The notes beneath the pieces were generated by a model that was not told the DNA's origin, ran no database searches, and saw nothing but the letters and a program-made list of their open reading frames with translations. DNA of 64,000 nucleotides from Phycisphaerae bacterium (GTDB lineage Bacteria > Planctomycetota > Phycisphaerae > Phycisphaerales > Phycisphaeraceae), in NCBI GenBank assembly GCA_030425705.1, contig JAUHZU010000004.1, positions 1-64,000 on the forward strand. Direction: 5' to 3'. The translations under genes were made by a program, and so were the position numbers. Below, piece after piece: positions 7,882 to 17,496 of the stretch (positions within the stretch are counted from its first letter, which is position 1; each line of letters starts with the position of its first letter).

Positions 7882-8503
7882 CCCCACCGACCCCGAGGCC
7901 GACGTCTCCGCCGCGCCATTGACCGATGCCGAGTCGGCCGAGGTCGAGGCGGCGCTCCGCGCGCTCGCGTTAGCCGAGCCGCCCGCGTCGCTGGATGCGC
8001 GCGTCGCCGAGGCGCTGCGGGCCGCGCCCGCGCTGGCGCTGACCGACGCCCCGCCGGCCGATGACGAAGCGCCGACGCTGTCGTTCGCCGACCACCCCCG
8101 CCGGTCGGGCTGGATGACCTGGCTCACCGTCGCGGCGGTGCTCGCGCTGCTCGCGGCGCTGGGGCTCTCGGTCCTGCTGCCCCGCCACACCACACCGGAC
8201 GGGCCAAGCCTCGTCGATCAGCGGCCGGGCCCCACCGAGACGCCCGATCGTTTGGCCGACACACCCGACGCCGGCCCGAGCGTGACCCACGTCGGCCACC
8301 GGTTCACCGAGCAGCCGGTCGAGCTGCGCTGGTCGCGCGACCTGGACCAGGGGCTGCTCACCTCCGCCGAGGGCCAGCCCGTCCGCGCGATCCGCCGGCA
8401 GGACGTCGAGCAGCGCGTCTGGGTCGATACCCAGCGTGGCATCACCGTGCAGATCACCCGCCCGACCGAACGCCTGGTCGTCGTCAAACAGCCCACTTTC
8501 TGA
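7862..8503 (+). CDS. Single-pass membrane protein, putative anti-sigma factor
   Basis: A 213-residue protein with a cytoplasmic acidic/Ala-rich helix (about 18-55), a single membrane span at 83-107 and an outer domain of about 100 residues containing short beta-like segments (VELRWSRDLDQGLLTS, QRVWVDTQRGITVQI). No zinc-binding HxxxCxxC motif is present, so it is not a classical ZAS anti-sigma. The role is inferred from topology and from the 20-nt overlap with the sigma gene. Confidence 0.6.
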   Translation: MNPHRPDPTDPEADVSAAPLTDAESAEVEAALRALALAEPPASLDARVAEALRAAPALALTDAPPADDEAPTLSFADHPRRSGWMTWLTVAAVLALLAALGLSVLLPRHTTPDGPSLVDQRPGPTETPDRLADTPDAGPSVTHVGHRFTEQPVELRWSRDLDQGLLTSAEGQPVRAIRRQDVEQRVWVDTQRGITVQITRPTERLVVVKQPTF

Positions 8504-8618
8504 GACGCCCCGGCCACACGGCTCGCAGGTTTTTCCAAACCCCCTGCGAAAACCCGCCCGGCCGACGCGTGTATCAGGTATCCCGCTCAACACTCAACCA
8601 CACTTACGGAGCCGATCC

Positions 8619-10022
8619 ATGACACTCAAGCAACTCACGACCTCTTCCCTCTTGGCCGCGGCGCTGGCGCTGCCGGTGTTCGCCCAGGACGCCGACGCGC
8701 CCGCCACGGCTGAGCGCGTCGAGCGCAACGTCGTCGTGGTCGAGAACGACCAGGGCGAGCGCCACATCGTCGTGGTCCAGGCCGGCCAGGCCGCCGCCGA
8801 TGAGGCGGGCAACGTGACGGTCGAGGTCGATGTCGAGCATGCCGGCGGCGTCGACGGGGCCGACGGCGGCGACGTGACCGCCCGCGTCGTGATGATGGAC
8901 GAGGACGGCAACATCATCCAGCTCGAGGACGGCGTCCTGCTCGAGTGGGTCGATGGCGAAAACCTCCACATTGAGATGGCCGAGCTGGGCGTGCCCGGCG
9001 TCGAGTTCATCCCCGGCGAAGACAACAAGATCCAGGTCTTCCTCCGGCAGATCGGCCAGCCGGACGTCGTCGAGTGGGCCCCGGTGAACCCGCCGATGGT
9101 CGAGGCGACCTACCTCGGGCTGAACTGCGAGCCGCTGGATTTTGACACCGCCGCGCTGCTGCTGGTGGACGAGGGCACCGGGCTGAACGTGACCTACGTC
9201 GCCGAGGACAGCCCCGCCGCCGCGGCGGGGCTCGAGGTCGGCGACACGCTGCTCGAACTGGACGACCAGATCCTGGTCAACCCCGAGCAGCTGGCCGTGC
9301 TCATCCGCACCCACGACGCGGGCGAAACCGTCTCCCTGCTGGTCGTGCGCGGCGGCGAGGAGTTCGAGCTGAACGCGGAGCTGGGCACCAGCACCGTCCC
9401 GCAGCTCGGCCCCGGCGGGCGGAACCTCAGCCAGTACTGGAACGTCGAGCGCCAGGGCAACGCCGGCGAGATGCGTTTCTTCCCCGAGGTCCAGGGCCAG
9501 TGGATCGAGCAGCTCGCGCAGGTCAACCCGGAGATGGAAGACATGCACGAGCAGATGGAGATGATCCAGCTCCTGCTCGCCGAGCGGATGCGTGAGATGC
9601 CCGACATGGAACAGCTCCACGAGCACTCCCTCCAGATGCGCGAGCAGATGCGGGTCCACGAAGAGGCCATCCGCCTCATGCTCGAGCAGCTCTACGGCGA
9701 GATGGGCGACCTCGACCAGCTCCACGACCTGGACCTGCACTTCGACCGCAACGCCGCGATGAATATGGTCTGGAACGACGGCGAACACACCATCACGATC
9801 GAGAGCGACGGCGAGGGCGTGCAGACCCTCAACATCGTCGACGCCGAGGGCAACGAGGTGTACGACGGCGTGATGCCCGAGGGCGACGCGCTCGATGAGT
9901 TGCCCGAAGACGTCCGGGAGAAGGTGCTCGAGATGCAGGACATGGGCCACGCCGAGTTCGAGTGGGACATCGAGGCCCCCGAAGCACCCGAAGCCCCGGA
10001 AGCCCCCGACGCCGACTTCTAA
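8619..10022 (+). CDS. Secreted PDZ-domain protein with Met/Gln-rich helical region
   Basis: A 467-residue protein. The signal peptide ends at VFAQDA (about 22). An acidic beta-rich region follows, then a PDZ domain (about 165-257) with AAAAGLEVGDTLLELDD and a VLIRTHDAGETVSLLVVRGG core. A helical stretch at about 305-375 is rich in Glu, Met, Gln and His (EQMEMIQLLLAERMREM and similar), and the C-terminus repeats EAP. No protease domain is present. The ATG at 8619 has ACGGAG 7 nt upstream. It follows the sigma/anti-sigma pair by 115 nt and may be part of the same envelope stress unit, for example as a sensor or chaperone. Confidence 0.7.
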   Translation: MTLKQLTTSSLLAAALALPVFAQDADAPATAERVERNVVVVENDQGERHIVVVQAGQAAADEAGNVTVEVDVEHAGGVDGADGGDVTARVVMMDEDGNIIQLEDGVLLEWVDGENLHIEMAELGVPGVEFIPGEDNKIQVFLRQIGQPDVVEWAPVNPPMVEATYLGLNCEPLDFDTAALLLVDEGTGLNVTYVAEDSPAAAAGLEVGDTLLELDDQILVNPEQLAVLIRTHDAGETVSLLVVRGGEEFELNAELGTSTVPQLGPGGRNLSQYWNVERQGNAGEMRFFPEVQGQWIEQLAQVNPEMEDMHEQMEMIQLLLAERMREMPDMEQLHEHSLQMREQMRVHEEAIRLMLEQLYGEMGDLDQLHDLDLHFDRNAAMNMVWNDGEHTITIESDGEGVQTLNIVDAEGNEVYDGVMPEGDALDELPEDVREKVLEMQDMGHAEFEWDIEAPEAPEAPEAPDADF

Positions 10023-10051
10023 ACCGCAAACCGCCACACGGTGTACCCAAG

Positions 10052-10086
10052 CCCCCGGTGCTGGCTGCGAGCCGCCGGGGGTTTTT
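10052..10086 (+). terminator. Rho-independent terminator after the PDZ gene
   Basis: Arms CCCCCGG (10052-10058) and CCGGGGG (10075-10081) are followed at once by TTTTT. It is 30 nt downstream of the PDZ gene stop. Confidence 0.85.
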
Positions 10087-10146
10087 CATGGGTGCGTGCC
10101 CGCCGACCCGTGCGTATTCACCGAAAACCCATCGGCCCGGGCCGCC

Positions 10147-10152
10147 TATCAT
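10147..10152 (+). promoter_or_regulatory. -10 box TATCAT, 6 nt before the HAD gene
   Basis: TATCAT is followed by GCGGCC and then the ATG at 10159. There is no Shine-Dalgarno sequence in the gap, so a leaderless transcript is expected. Confidence 0.55.
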
Positions 10153-10158
10153 GCGGCC

Positions 10159-11013
10159 ATGCGTTACCGGCTGATCGCGATCGACCTGGACGGCACCCTG
10201 CTCTGCCCCGAGGGCCGGGCCAGCCAAGAGAACCTCGCCGCGCTGCACGAAGCGCGCGAGCGGGGCGTGCACATCCTGCCCTGCACCGGCCGGGGCTGGC
10301 GGGAGGCACGACGGGTGATCGGCGGGCTGCCGGATGCGGAGCTGGGCATCTTCAACACCGGCGCGATCGTCGCCCGGGCCAACGACGGATCGACCGTAGA
10401 CGCCGCGCCCTTCGACCGCGCGACCGTCCTCGAACTGATCGAGCTGCTCCGCCACCGGCCCGAGGCGGTCCTGCTCTACACCGACCCCGACGCCACCGGC
10501 TACGAGTACCTCGCGACCGGCGACGGCACGCTCACCGAGAACACCCGCTGGTGGTTCGAGCACAACGCGCTGCGCTTCCTCGAAGCGAAAGCGCTGGACG
10601 AGACGCTGCTGGACCACGTGGTCCGCGTCGGCATGGTGCTGCCCAGCGCCGACGCCGCGGGCCTGGAGGCACGGCTGTGGGACGCGTTCGCCGGCCGGGT
10701 CGAGGCCCACGCCTTCGAGGCCGTGCAGCAGCCCTTTGGCGAGTCGATGCACATCCTGGAGGTCTTCGCGACCGGGGTGACCAAGTGGCGCGGGATCGAG
10801 GTCGTCGCCGAGCGTTTCGGGATCGATCACGCCGACGTCGCGGTGATCGGCGACCAGGTGAACGACCTGCCCATGCTCCGCCGGGCGGGCTGCGCGGTCG
10901 CGATGGGCAACGCGATCCCCGCGGTCAAGGACATCGCCCACCGCCACACGCGGTGCAACCAGACGCACGGCGTCGCCCACGCCATCGGGCAGATGCTCGC
11001 CGGGGCGTGGTAA
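10159..11013 (+). CDS. HAD-superfamily (Cof-type) phosphatase
   Basis: A 284-residue protein with motif I DLDGTL (Asp9 and Asp11), motif II region CTGRGW, a conserved Lys near TKWRGIE and the late motif [10 protein letters not shown] (about 231-240), followed by VAMGNA. This is the Cof/YbiV type with a C2B cap, which removes phosphate from sugar phosphates or pyridoxal-P-like substrates. The true substrate is unknown. The ATG at 10159 was chosen because the DLDGTL motif must lie at the extreme N-terminus; a terminator separates it from the gene upstream. Confidence 0.88.
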   Translation: MRYRLIAIDLDGTLLCPEGRASQENLAALHEARERGVHILPCTGRGWREARRVIGGLPDAELGIFNTGAIVARANDGSTVDAAPFDRATVLELIELLRHRPEAVLLYTDPDATGYEYLATGDGTLTENTRWWFEHNALRFLEAKALDETLLDHVVRVGMVLPSADAAGLEARLWDAFAGRVEAHAFEAVQQPFGESMHILEVFATGVTKWRGIEVVAERFGIDHADVAVIGDQVNDLPMLRRAGCAVAMGNAIPAVKDIAHRHTRCNQTHGVAHAIGQMLAGAW

Positions 11014-11029
11014 CGACACGCGCCACTGG

Positions 11030-11056
11030 AAGCCCGCGTTCACCGAACGCGGGCTT
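11030..11056 (+). terminator. 27-nt hairpin, AAGCCC family
   Basis: A perfect 12-bp stem, AAGCCCGCGTTC (11030-11041) with GAACGCGGGCTT (11045-11056), and a 3-nt loop. It sits 17 nt after the HAD gene stop, with no long T tract. It is one of four hairpins of identical size in the window. Confidence 0.7.
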
Positions 11057-11072
11057 CGCTCCCTCGCTTGAG

Positions 11073-11078
11073 TATCAT
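11073..11078 (+). promoter_or_regulatory. -10 box TATCAT, 6 nt before dut
   Basis: TATCAT, then GCCGGG, then the ATG at 11085. The preceding terminator hairpin ends 16 nt upstream, so the promoter is packed tightly against it. Confidence 0.55.
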
Positions 11079-11084
11079 GCCGGG

Positions 11085-11558
<474 letters not shown>

Positions 11559-11603
11559 GGCGTCGCGGGCCGCCGCCTGTAGCGCCGCGGCGCGGCCGGC
11601 GTC

Positions 11604-11609
11604 TATCAT
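11604..11609 (+). promoter_or_regulatory. -10 box TATCAT, 6 nt before the 11616 gene
   Basis: TATCAT, then GCCACG, then ATG. This is the third consecutive gene with the same hexamer and spacing. Confidence 0.55.
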
Positions 11610-11615
11610 GCCACG

Positions 11616-12134
11616 ATGAACCCCACTCACCCCCGGCCCCTGCGCCTGCTGCCCCTGCTCGCCGCCGTCCTCCTGGTCGGCTGCGCCAACCCCTACCTCG
11701 CGGGGTACACCGGCGACACCCGCGCCCCCCTCCACGAGGACGCGGCCGTCCGCGTCATCGGCGCCAACCGCGAGGACGTCCTCGCCATGCGCGTCTTCGA
11801 CTTCGCCTACCGCGACGCCATCGACCAGCAGACCCTGCTGGGCAGCTCGACCATCATCTCGACGCAGGGGCTCCGCGACGATGTCGCCGCCAAGGCCGCC
11901 CGCGAGCTTGGGGCCGACACCGTCCTCTACACCTTTGCCTACGTCACGTCGACGGTGGAGACCGACACCACGACCCGCTACTCGCACTACCACGACGACG
12001 ACAACAACCGCCACTACCGCGATATCGAACGCACCCGCAACGACACGACCCGCCACTGGTTCGAGTACCGCGCGTACTTTTTTGTTACCGACGCCGGCCT
12101 CCCCGCCGACGGCCCGTTCGACCCGGCCCGCTGA
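11616..12134 (+). CDS. Hypothetical lipoprotein
   Basis: A 172-residue protein with the lipobox LVGC (Cys24). The mature part contains two beta/alpha-like segments (AAVRVIGANREDVLAMRVFDFAYRD and an AARELGADTVLYTFAYV stretch). A His/Asp/Asn-rich segment (HYHDDDNNRHYRD, about residues 127-139) could bind metal. No family is recognised. The gene has its own leaderless-type promoter and is followed by 161 nt before ftsK. Confidence 0.65.
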   Translation: MNPTHPRPLRLLPLLAAVLLVGCANPYLAGYTGDTRAPLHEDAAVRVIGANREDVLAMRVFDFAYRDAIDQQTLLGSSTIISTQGLRDDVAAKAARELGADTVLYTFAYVTSTVETDTTTRYSHYHDDDNNRHYRDIERTRNDTTRHWFEYRAYFFVTDAGLPADGPFDPAR

Positions 12135-12295
12135 CGCCCGCCTGTCTGGGGCCTGAGCCCGGTTCAACACGGGCCCGCGCCGCCGCGCAACTTTGTCGCG
12201 CACCGCCACGCTCTGCCGATAGTCCCTGTATCCGCTGCGCGGCGGTTGTGTGCTGCGCGACCGATAACGGGCCCCGGCCCAGACAGGGAAGACAG

Positions 12296-15187
12296 ATGGC
12301 CAAGCAACGTAAACGCAAGTCCGAGCCCCTCCCCACCATCGCGGACGCCCTCTCGGCCTACCGCGGGGTCGGGTGGGCGGTCGTCGCCGGCGTCTGGGTG
12401 CTCCTCGCCGCCGCGCTGGTCAGCTACCACCCCGCCGACGCCCCCAACCCCGCCGTCGGGCTCCACAACAGCCCCAGCGCCAACTGGGCCGGCGCCGTCG
12501 GCGCGCAGCTCGCCTACCACCTCTACGCCATGCTCGGCCCGGGCGTCTGGGCCATCATGATCGCCGCCGCCGTCTACCTCTACTTCACGGCCACCCGACG
12601 CGAGACCAACCAGTTGTTCCTCCGTGCCTTCGGCGTCGTGCTCATGACCGTCTGCATCTCCGGGCTCATCGCGCTGTTCGGCACGAGCTACGGCTGGTTC
12701 ATCGGGCACGCGCCCCAGGGCCCCGGCGGGCTGCTGGCGCTCTACCTCAGCGACCTGCTCATCGGCCGGTTCAACGTGCTCGGGTCGGCGGTCGTGCTCG
12801 GCGTGGCGTTCTGGGTCGGGGCGATCCTCACCGCCGACCGCATCGTCCTCGCGCTGCCCAAGGCCGCGGCGGAGCTGATCCTCCGCGCCTGTGATATCGA
12901 CACCTCCAAGCTGCCCCTGCCCAAACTCGGGCTGGCCGAGAAGCTCGCCGCCGGGTGGGCCGCCCTCGCCGACCGCCTGCCGCTGATCGGGCGGCGCGAC
13001 CCGGCCGAGTGGGACGGCGCGGAGACCGACCTCGAAGACGAGGAGGTCGACGAGCAGCCCGCCGCCCACGCGAAGAAGAAGCGCAAGCCCAAGGTGCGTC
13101 GCGGCGGCAGGAAGCGGTCGGCCGTCAGCGCCGACTCCGCCGAGGCGATCGAGGCCGTCGCCAACACCGAGGAGGAGGCCGACGCCCCGGACGCCTACAC
13201 GCAGGGCAAGCAGAAGTTCGACCCCGACGAGCTGCGGCGGAAGATGGCGCAGATGCCGATCAACTTCGCGCAGAAGCCCGAGCCCCAGCAGGTGCCCGTG
13301 CAGGAGGTCGACCTGTCCGGCTACAAGTTCCCGGGCATCGACCTGCTCGACGAGCCGCAGAGCGACTTCACCGAGGAGCAGGAGAAGATCGTCCGCGACC
13401 AGGCGGTGTCGCTCGAGTCGGCGATGCAGCAGTACAAGATCGAGGGCGAGGTCGTCGGCATCGACTCGGGCCCAGTGATCACGCTGTTCGAGGTCCGCCT
13501 CGCGCCGGGCACGAAGGTGTCGCGCCTCAGCGCGGTCTCGACCGACCTGGCGCGTTCGCTCAAGGCCCAGAACATCCGCATCGTGCCGAACATGGCGGGC
13601 AAGGACACCGTTGGCATCGAGGTGCCCAACATCCAGCGCGAGCTGGTCCGGGTCCGCGAGCTGATGCAGGCCTGCCCCGAGTCGCAGGAGATGAACCTGC
13701 CGATGTTCCTGGGCAAGGACGCGTCGGGCAACCCGCTGGTGCAGGACCTCAACAAGATGCCCCACATGCTCATCGCCGGCACCACCGGCTCGGGCAAGTC
13801 GGTGTGCATGAACTCGATCATCATGTCCTTCCTCTACACCAAGCGGCCCGACGAGCTCAAGCTGGTGCTGGTCGACCCGAAGATGGTCGAGATGTCGATG
13901 TTCAAGAACATCCCGCACCTGATGTGCCCGGTCGTCACGGAGATGAGCAAGGCCGCGGCGATCCTCGAATGGGCCGTCACCAAGATGGACGAGCGGTACG
14001 AGCTGCTCGCCGAGGCCGGCGTGCGCGACATCGGCACGTACAACAAGCTGGGGTGGGACGAGATCAAGGACCGCATGGAGCCGGCGACCGAGGAGGAGGC
14101 CGCGCGCATCCCCAAGAAGCTGCCGTACATGGTCTTCGTCATCGACGAGCTGGCAGACCTGATGATGACCAACAAGGAGGTCGAGGGGTTCATCGTCCGC
14201 ATCGCGCAGAAGGCGCGGGCGGTCGGCATCCACCTCATCCTCGCGACGCAGCGGCCGTCGGCGAACGTCGTGACCGGCCTGATCAAGTCCAACATGCCCT
14301 GCCGCATCTGCATGAAGGTGTCTTCGGGCATGGACTCGCGCATCGTCATCGACCAGAAGGGCGGCGAGCTGCTGCTGGGCCACGGCGACATGCTGTTCCT
14401 CTCGCCGCGGTCGAGCGAGCTGATCCGGGCGCAGGGCTGCCTGATCGACGACCACGAGGTGCGCAAGACCGTCAAGTTCCTCAAGACCATCAGCAAGCAG
14501 AGCTTCGAGCCGCAGCTGGTACAGATCAAGTCCGCGGGCAGCGGCGGGGACGACGAGCAGGAGCGCGACGAGCTGTTCGACAAGGCGGTGGACATCGTGA
14601 TCGAGACACGGCGCGGCAGCGTGTCGCTGCTGCAGCGTCGGCTGACGATCGGCTACTCGCGGTCCAGCCGGATCATCGAGCAGATCGCCGCGGCCGGGTT
14701 CCTCGGCCCGTACAAGGGCAGCCAGGCCCGCGAGGTCGTCATCAGCAAGGAGGAGTGGGAGGCCATGAAGCTCCAGGCCGCGGCCGACGCGCTGGCCGGG
14801 ACGCAGGCCACGACGTCCCCCGCCGGGTCCGGTGACGACGCGGACGCCCCGCCCCCGATGCGGTTCGAGTCCCGCGTGGGCGGCGCGGTGGTGGAAGAGG
14901 AGGAAGAGGAAGACGACGGCGTCGAGATCGTCGACGAAGACCTCGATGACGAGGACTACGAAGACGAGGAAGAAGACGCGGAAGAAGACGAAGAGGAGTA
15001 CGAGCTGGTCGACGAGGCCGACGACGACGAAGAGTACGAGGACGAAGAGGAAGACGAGTACGAAGACCCCGACGCCGAGTACGAGGAAGAAGACGAAGGC
15101 GACGAGGAAGAAGAGGACGAGGACGGCGAGTGGGAGTACGAGTACGAGGAGGTGGATGAGGAAGAGGACGAGGAGATCGCGGCGTAG
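12296..15187 (+). CDS. ftsK: DNA translocase FtsK/SpoIIIE
   Basis: A 963-residue protein. Four membrane segments lie in about residues 27-190, followed by a charged Lys/Arg linker (about 255-280). The alpha/beta motor has Walker A GTTGSGKS near 494-501 and Walker B VFVIDELADLMM near 612. The gamma winged helix (DKAVDIVIETRRGSVSLLQR onward, about 759-825) reads KOPS-like DNA. It pumps chromosome ends through the closing septum. About 95 residues of nearly pure Asp/Glu/Tyr follow the gamma domain, where FtsK normally ends. The ATG at 12296 follows AGGGAAG. Confidence 0.95.
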   Translation: MAKQRKRKSEPLPTIADALSAYRGVGWAVVAGVWVLLAAALVSYHPADAPNPAVGLHNSPSANWAGAVGAQLAYHLYAMLGPGVWAIMIAAAVYLYFTATRRETNQLFLRAFGVVLMTVCISGLIALFGTSYGWFIGHAPQGPGGLLALYLSDLLIGRFNVLGSAVVLGVAFWVGAILTADRIVLALPKAAAELILRACDIDTSKLPLPKLGLAEKLAAGWAALADRLPLIGRRDPAEWDGAETDLEDEEVDEQPAAHAKKKRKPKVRRGGRKRSAVSADSAEAIEAVANTEEEADAPDAYTQGKQKFDPDELRRKMAQMPINFAQKPEPQQVPVQEVDLSGYKFPGIDLLDEPQSDFTEEQEKIVRDQAVSLESAMQQYKIEGEVVGIDSGPVITLFEVRLAPGTKVSRLSAVSTDLARSLKAQNIRIVPNMAGKDTVGIEVPNIQRELVRVRELMQACPESQEMNLPMFLGKDASGNPLVQDLNKMPHMLIAGTTGSGKSVCMNSIIMSFLYTKRPDELKLVLVDPKMVEMSMFKNIPHLMCPVVTEMSKAAAILEWAVTKMDERYELLAEAGVRDIGTYNKLGWDEIKDRMEPATEEEAARIPKKLPYMVFVIDELADLMMTNKEVEGFIVRIAQKARAVGIHLILATQRPSANVVTGLIKSNMPCRICMKVSSGMDSRIVIDQKGGELLLGHGDMLFLSPRSSELIRAQGCLIDDHEVRKTVKFLKTISKQSFEPQLVQIKSAGSGGDDEQERDELFDKAVDIVIETRRGSVSLLQRRLTIGYSRSSRIIEQIAAAGFLGPYKGSQAREVVISKEEWEAMKLQAAADALAGTQATTSPAGSGDDADAPPPMRFESRVGGAVVEEEEEEDDGVEIVDEDLDDEDYEDEEEDAEEDEEEYELVDEADDDEEYEDEEEDEYEDPDAEYEEEDEGDEEEEDEDGEWEYEYEEVDEEEDEEIAA

Positions 15188-15220
15188 CGTCCGCGGCTCA
15201 AGCACACCCCACCCAACAAG

Positions 15221-15251
15221 AAGCCCACGCTCAACGAGCGTGGGCTTTTCG
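15221..15251 (+). terminator. 27-nt hairpin plus T tract after ftsK
   Basis: Arms AAGCCCACGCTC (15221-15232) and GAGCGTGGGCTT (15236-15247) with a 3-nt loop, followed by TTCG and a T run. It lies between ftsK and the convergent iscA and could serve both strands. Confidence 0.85.
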
Positions 15252-15277
15252 TTTTTCGTCGCTGGGTTCGGGTGAGG

Positions 15278-15610
15278 TCAGGCGTTGAAGCTTGAGCCGC
15301 AGCCGCAGGTGTTGGTTGCGTTGGGGTTGCTGAACTGGAAGCCCCGGCCCATGACCTCGTCCTTGAAGTCGATGGACGTGCCGTTGAGGTAGAGGTAGCT
15401 CTTGGGGTCGCAGACGATTTTGACGCCGTGCTGCTCGAAGACCTCGTCGGTGTCGCGCTGGTTCTCGGTGAGGTCGAGCAGGTAGCTGAAGCCCGAGCAG
15501 CCGCCGCCCTTGACGCCGACGCGGAGGCGGACCTTTTCCTTGTCCAGCTCCTGGGTCTCGACGATGGTGTGGATCTCGCGGGCCGCGGTCTCGGTGAGGG
15601 TGATGGCCAT
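15278..15610 (-). CDS. iscA: A-type iron-sulfur carrier (IscA/ErpA/HesB)
   Basis: A 110-residue protein with the three family cysteines: Cys38 in GGGCSGFSY and Cys102/Cys104 in the C-terminal TCGCGSSF. It accepts or carries Fe-S clusters from the IscU scaffold to target proteins. It is the last gene of an isc operon and is 98 nt from iscU, with a 27-nt hairpin in the gap. The ATG at 15610 has AAGGA upstream. I cannot separate IscA from ErpA by sequence alone; the symbol follows the operon context. Confidence 0.9.
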   Translation of the reverse strand: MAITLTETAAREIHTIVETQELDKEKVRLRVGVKGGGCSGFSYLLDLTENQRDTDEVFEQHGVKIVCDPKSYLYLNGTSIDFKDEVMGRGFQFSNPNATNTCGCGSSFNA

Positions 15611-15638
15611 GGTATGTTCCTTATCGGGTTGCCTTGGG

Positions 15639-15665
15639 AAGCCCACGCTCGCCGAGCGTGGGCTT
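15639..15665 (-). terminator. 27-nt hairpin between iscU and iscA, AAGCCC family
   Basis: Arms AAGCCCACGCTC (15639-15650) and GAGCGTGGGCTT (15654-15665), loop GCC. The stem is identical to that of the ftsK terminator but has no T tract on the minus strand. It may partly terminate or process the isc transcript, giving less iscA than iscU. Confidence 0.6.
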
Positions 15666-15708
15666 CGGGGTGTATCAGTATACGACCGACGCGGGGTCGG
15701 CCGGGGGA

Positions 15709-16140
15709 TTACGCCTTGGCGTCCTCGTGCTCGTGGTCGTGGAGGTCGGCCATGGTCTTGCCGTGCTTCTCGAGGTAGTCCTCCATCGCGTGCTTGATCG
15801 CGTCCTCGGCGAGGACCGAGCAGTGGATCTTGACCGGCGGGAGGGCGAGCTCCTGCACGATGTCGGTGTTCTTGATGTGGTCGGCCTCGTGGAGGGTCTT
15901 GCCCTTGAGCCACTCGGTCGCCAGCGACGACGACGCGATCGCGCTGCCGCAGCCGAAGGTCTTGAACTTCGCGTCCTCGATGACGCCGGTCTCGGGATTG
16001 ACCTTGATCTGCAGGCGCATGACGTCGCCGCACTCGGGGGCCCCGACGACGCCGGTGCCGACGTTCGGGTCTTCCTTGTCCATCGTGCCGACGTTGCGCG
16101 GGCGTTCGTAGTGGTCGATGACTTTTTCGCTGTAGGCCAT
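15709..16140 (-). CDS. iscU: Iron-sulfur cluster assembly scaffold IscU
   Basis: A 143-residue scaffold protein. The ligands Cys37 (ECGD with Asp39), Cys64 (FGCGSA) and Cys107 (KIHCSVL, with His106) are intact. LPPVK at 100-104 is the sequence the HscA chaperone recognises in other bacteria. No hscA or hscB is in the window. The C-terminus adds a His/Glu/Asp-rich tail (DLHDHEHEDAKA) beyond the usual length, which might bind metal. The ATG at 16140 lies 83 nt after the iscS stop. Confidence 0.95.
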   Translation of the reverse strand: MAYSEKVIDHYERPRNVGTMDKEDPNVGTGVVGAPECGDVMRLQIKVNPETGVIEDAKFKTFGCGSAIASSSLATEWLKGKTLHEADHIKNTDIVQELALPPVKIHCSVLAEDAIKHAMEDYLEKHGKTMADLHDHEHEDAKA

Positions 16141-16223
16141 GGGGGTCCTTCTTTCTATCGTTGTTGTCGTCTCGTTAGGCCGAAGGGCTTAGGCCCTCGG
16201 CCGGCACTGCTCTGGTTCGGGGC

Positions 16224-17459
16224 TCAGTGCGCGCCCCATTCGATCGTGTTGATATCGATGCCTTCCTGGACCATCTCCCACAGCGGGCTCATGTCCAGGA
16301 GGTGCTGCACGTTCTTCACGACCTTCTCGACCGTGTAGTCGATCTCTTCTTCGGTGGTGAACCGGCCGAGCCCGAAGCGGATGGAGCTGTGCGCGATCTC
16401 GTCGCCCAGGCCGAGCGCCTTGAGGACGTAGCTGGGTTCGAGCGACGCGCTGGTGCACGCCGAGCCGGAGGACACCGCGATCTCCTTGATCGCCATCATG
16501 AGCGACTCGCCCTCGACGTAGGGGAAGGAGATGTTGGTCGTGCCGGGGAGGCGTTTGGTCTTGTGGCCGTTGACGACGGCGATCTCGATCTTGGAGAGGA
16601 TGCCGTCTTCGAGCCGGGTGCGGAGCTTGAGCAGGCGCTGCTGCTCGGTGTCCATCTCCTTGCCGGCGAACTCGCAGGCGGCGCCCATGCCGACGATGCC
16701 CGAGACGTTGAGCGTGCCGCTGCGCATGCCGCGTTCGTGGCCGCCGCCGTCGATGATCGGGGTCAGCCGGACGCGCGGCCGACGACGCCGGACGTACAGG
16801 CACCCGACGCCCTTGGGCCCGTACATCTTGTGGGCCGAGGCGCTGAGCAGGTCGATCGCATCTTTCTCGACATCGGTGGGCATCTTGCCGACCCACTGCG
16901 TCGCGTCGGTGTGGAACACGGGCTTGTCGCGCTCGCTGTACTTCTCACGCAGCATCCGGCCGATCTCGGGGACCTCGTTGATCGTGCCCAGCTCGTTGTT
17001 GGCCCACATGATGGTGACGAGGATCGTGTCGTCGCGCAGCGCGGCCTCGACGGCCTGGGCCGTGATGATGCCGTCGCTGTTCGGCTCCAGCCAGGTCACG
17101 TCGTAGCCCTGCTTCTGCAGCCGCTTGCACGGGTCGAGCACCGCCTTGTGCTCGTGCACCGCGGTGATGATGTGCCGGCCCTTCTTCTGGTACATGTCGG
17201 CGACGCCCTTGATCGCCAGGTTGTTCGACTCGGTCGAGCCGGAGGTCCAGACGATCTCCTTGGGCGTTGCGCCGATGAGGTTGGCCACCTGCTCGCGCGC
17301 ATAGTCCACGCCTTCTTCCGCGTCCCAGCCGAACTGGTGGTTTCGGCTGGCGCTGTTGCCGAACTTCTCGGTGAAGTACGGGAGCATCCGCTCCAGCACG
17401 CGGGGGTCCATCGGCGTGGTCGCGTTGTGGTCCAGGTAGATGGGCAGCTTCAGAGACAT
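16224..17459 (-). CDS. iscS: Cysteine desulfurase IscS
   Basis: A 411-residue class V PLP enzyme. Lys211 in [12 protein letters not shown] holds PLP, HTDATQ near 183-188 and SGSTESNN near 73-80 bind the cofactor phosphate, and Cys335 in [13 protein letters not shown] is the persulfide-forming residue on the long IscS-type loop. It removes sulfur from cysteine for IscU. It is preceded by iscR with 58 nt between. That gap holds a GGGTTC-type repeat array next to the iscR stop. Confidence 0.96.
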   Translation of the reverse strand: MSLKLPIYLDHNATTPMDPRVLERMLPYFTEKFGNSASRNHQFGWDAEEGVDYAREQVANLIGATPKEIVWTSGSTESNNLAIKGVADMYQKKGRHIITAVHEHKAVLDPCKRLQKQGYDVTWLEPNSDGIITAQAVEAALRDDTILVTIMWANNELGTINEVPEIGRMLREKYSERDKPVFHTDATQWVGKMPTDVEKDAIDLLSASAHKMYGPKGVGCLYVRRRRPRVRLTPIIDGGGHERGMRSGTLNVSGIVGMGAACEFAGKEMDTEQQRLLKLRTRLEDGILSKIEIAVVNGHKTKRLPGTTNISFPYVEGESLMMAIKEIAVSSGSACTSASLEPSYVLKALGLGDEIAHSSIRFGLGRFTTEEEIDYTVEKVVKNVQHLLDMSPLWEMVQEGIDINTIEWGAH

Positions 17460-17496
17460 CGGTCGTATTCCTTCTCGGTCGGTCGGGCGATCGGTG

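Noticed and set aside
10052-10086. Assigning this hairpin to the 27-nt AAGCCC family
   Set aside because: It begins with AAGCCC-like sequence but has a different loop and stem length and a direct T run, so it was treated as an ordinary terminator.
12164-15205. Open frame of about 1,000 codons antisense to ftsK
   Set aside because: FtsK motifs on the plus strand are unambiguous. The antisense product is a low-complexity shadow.
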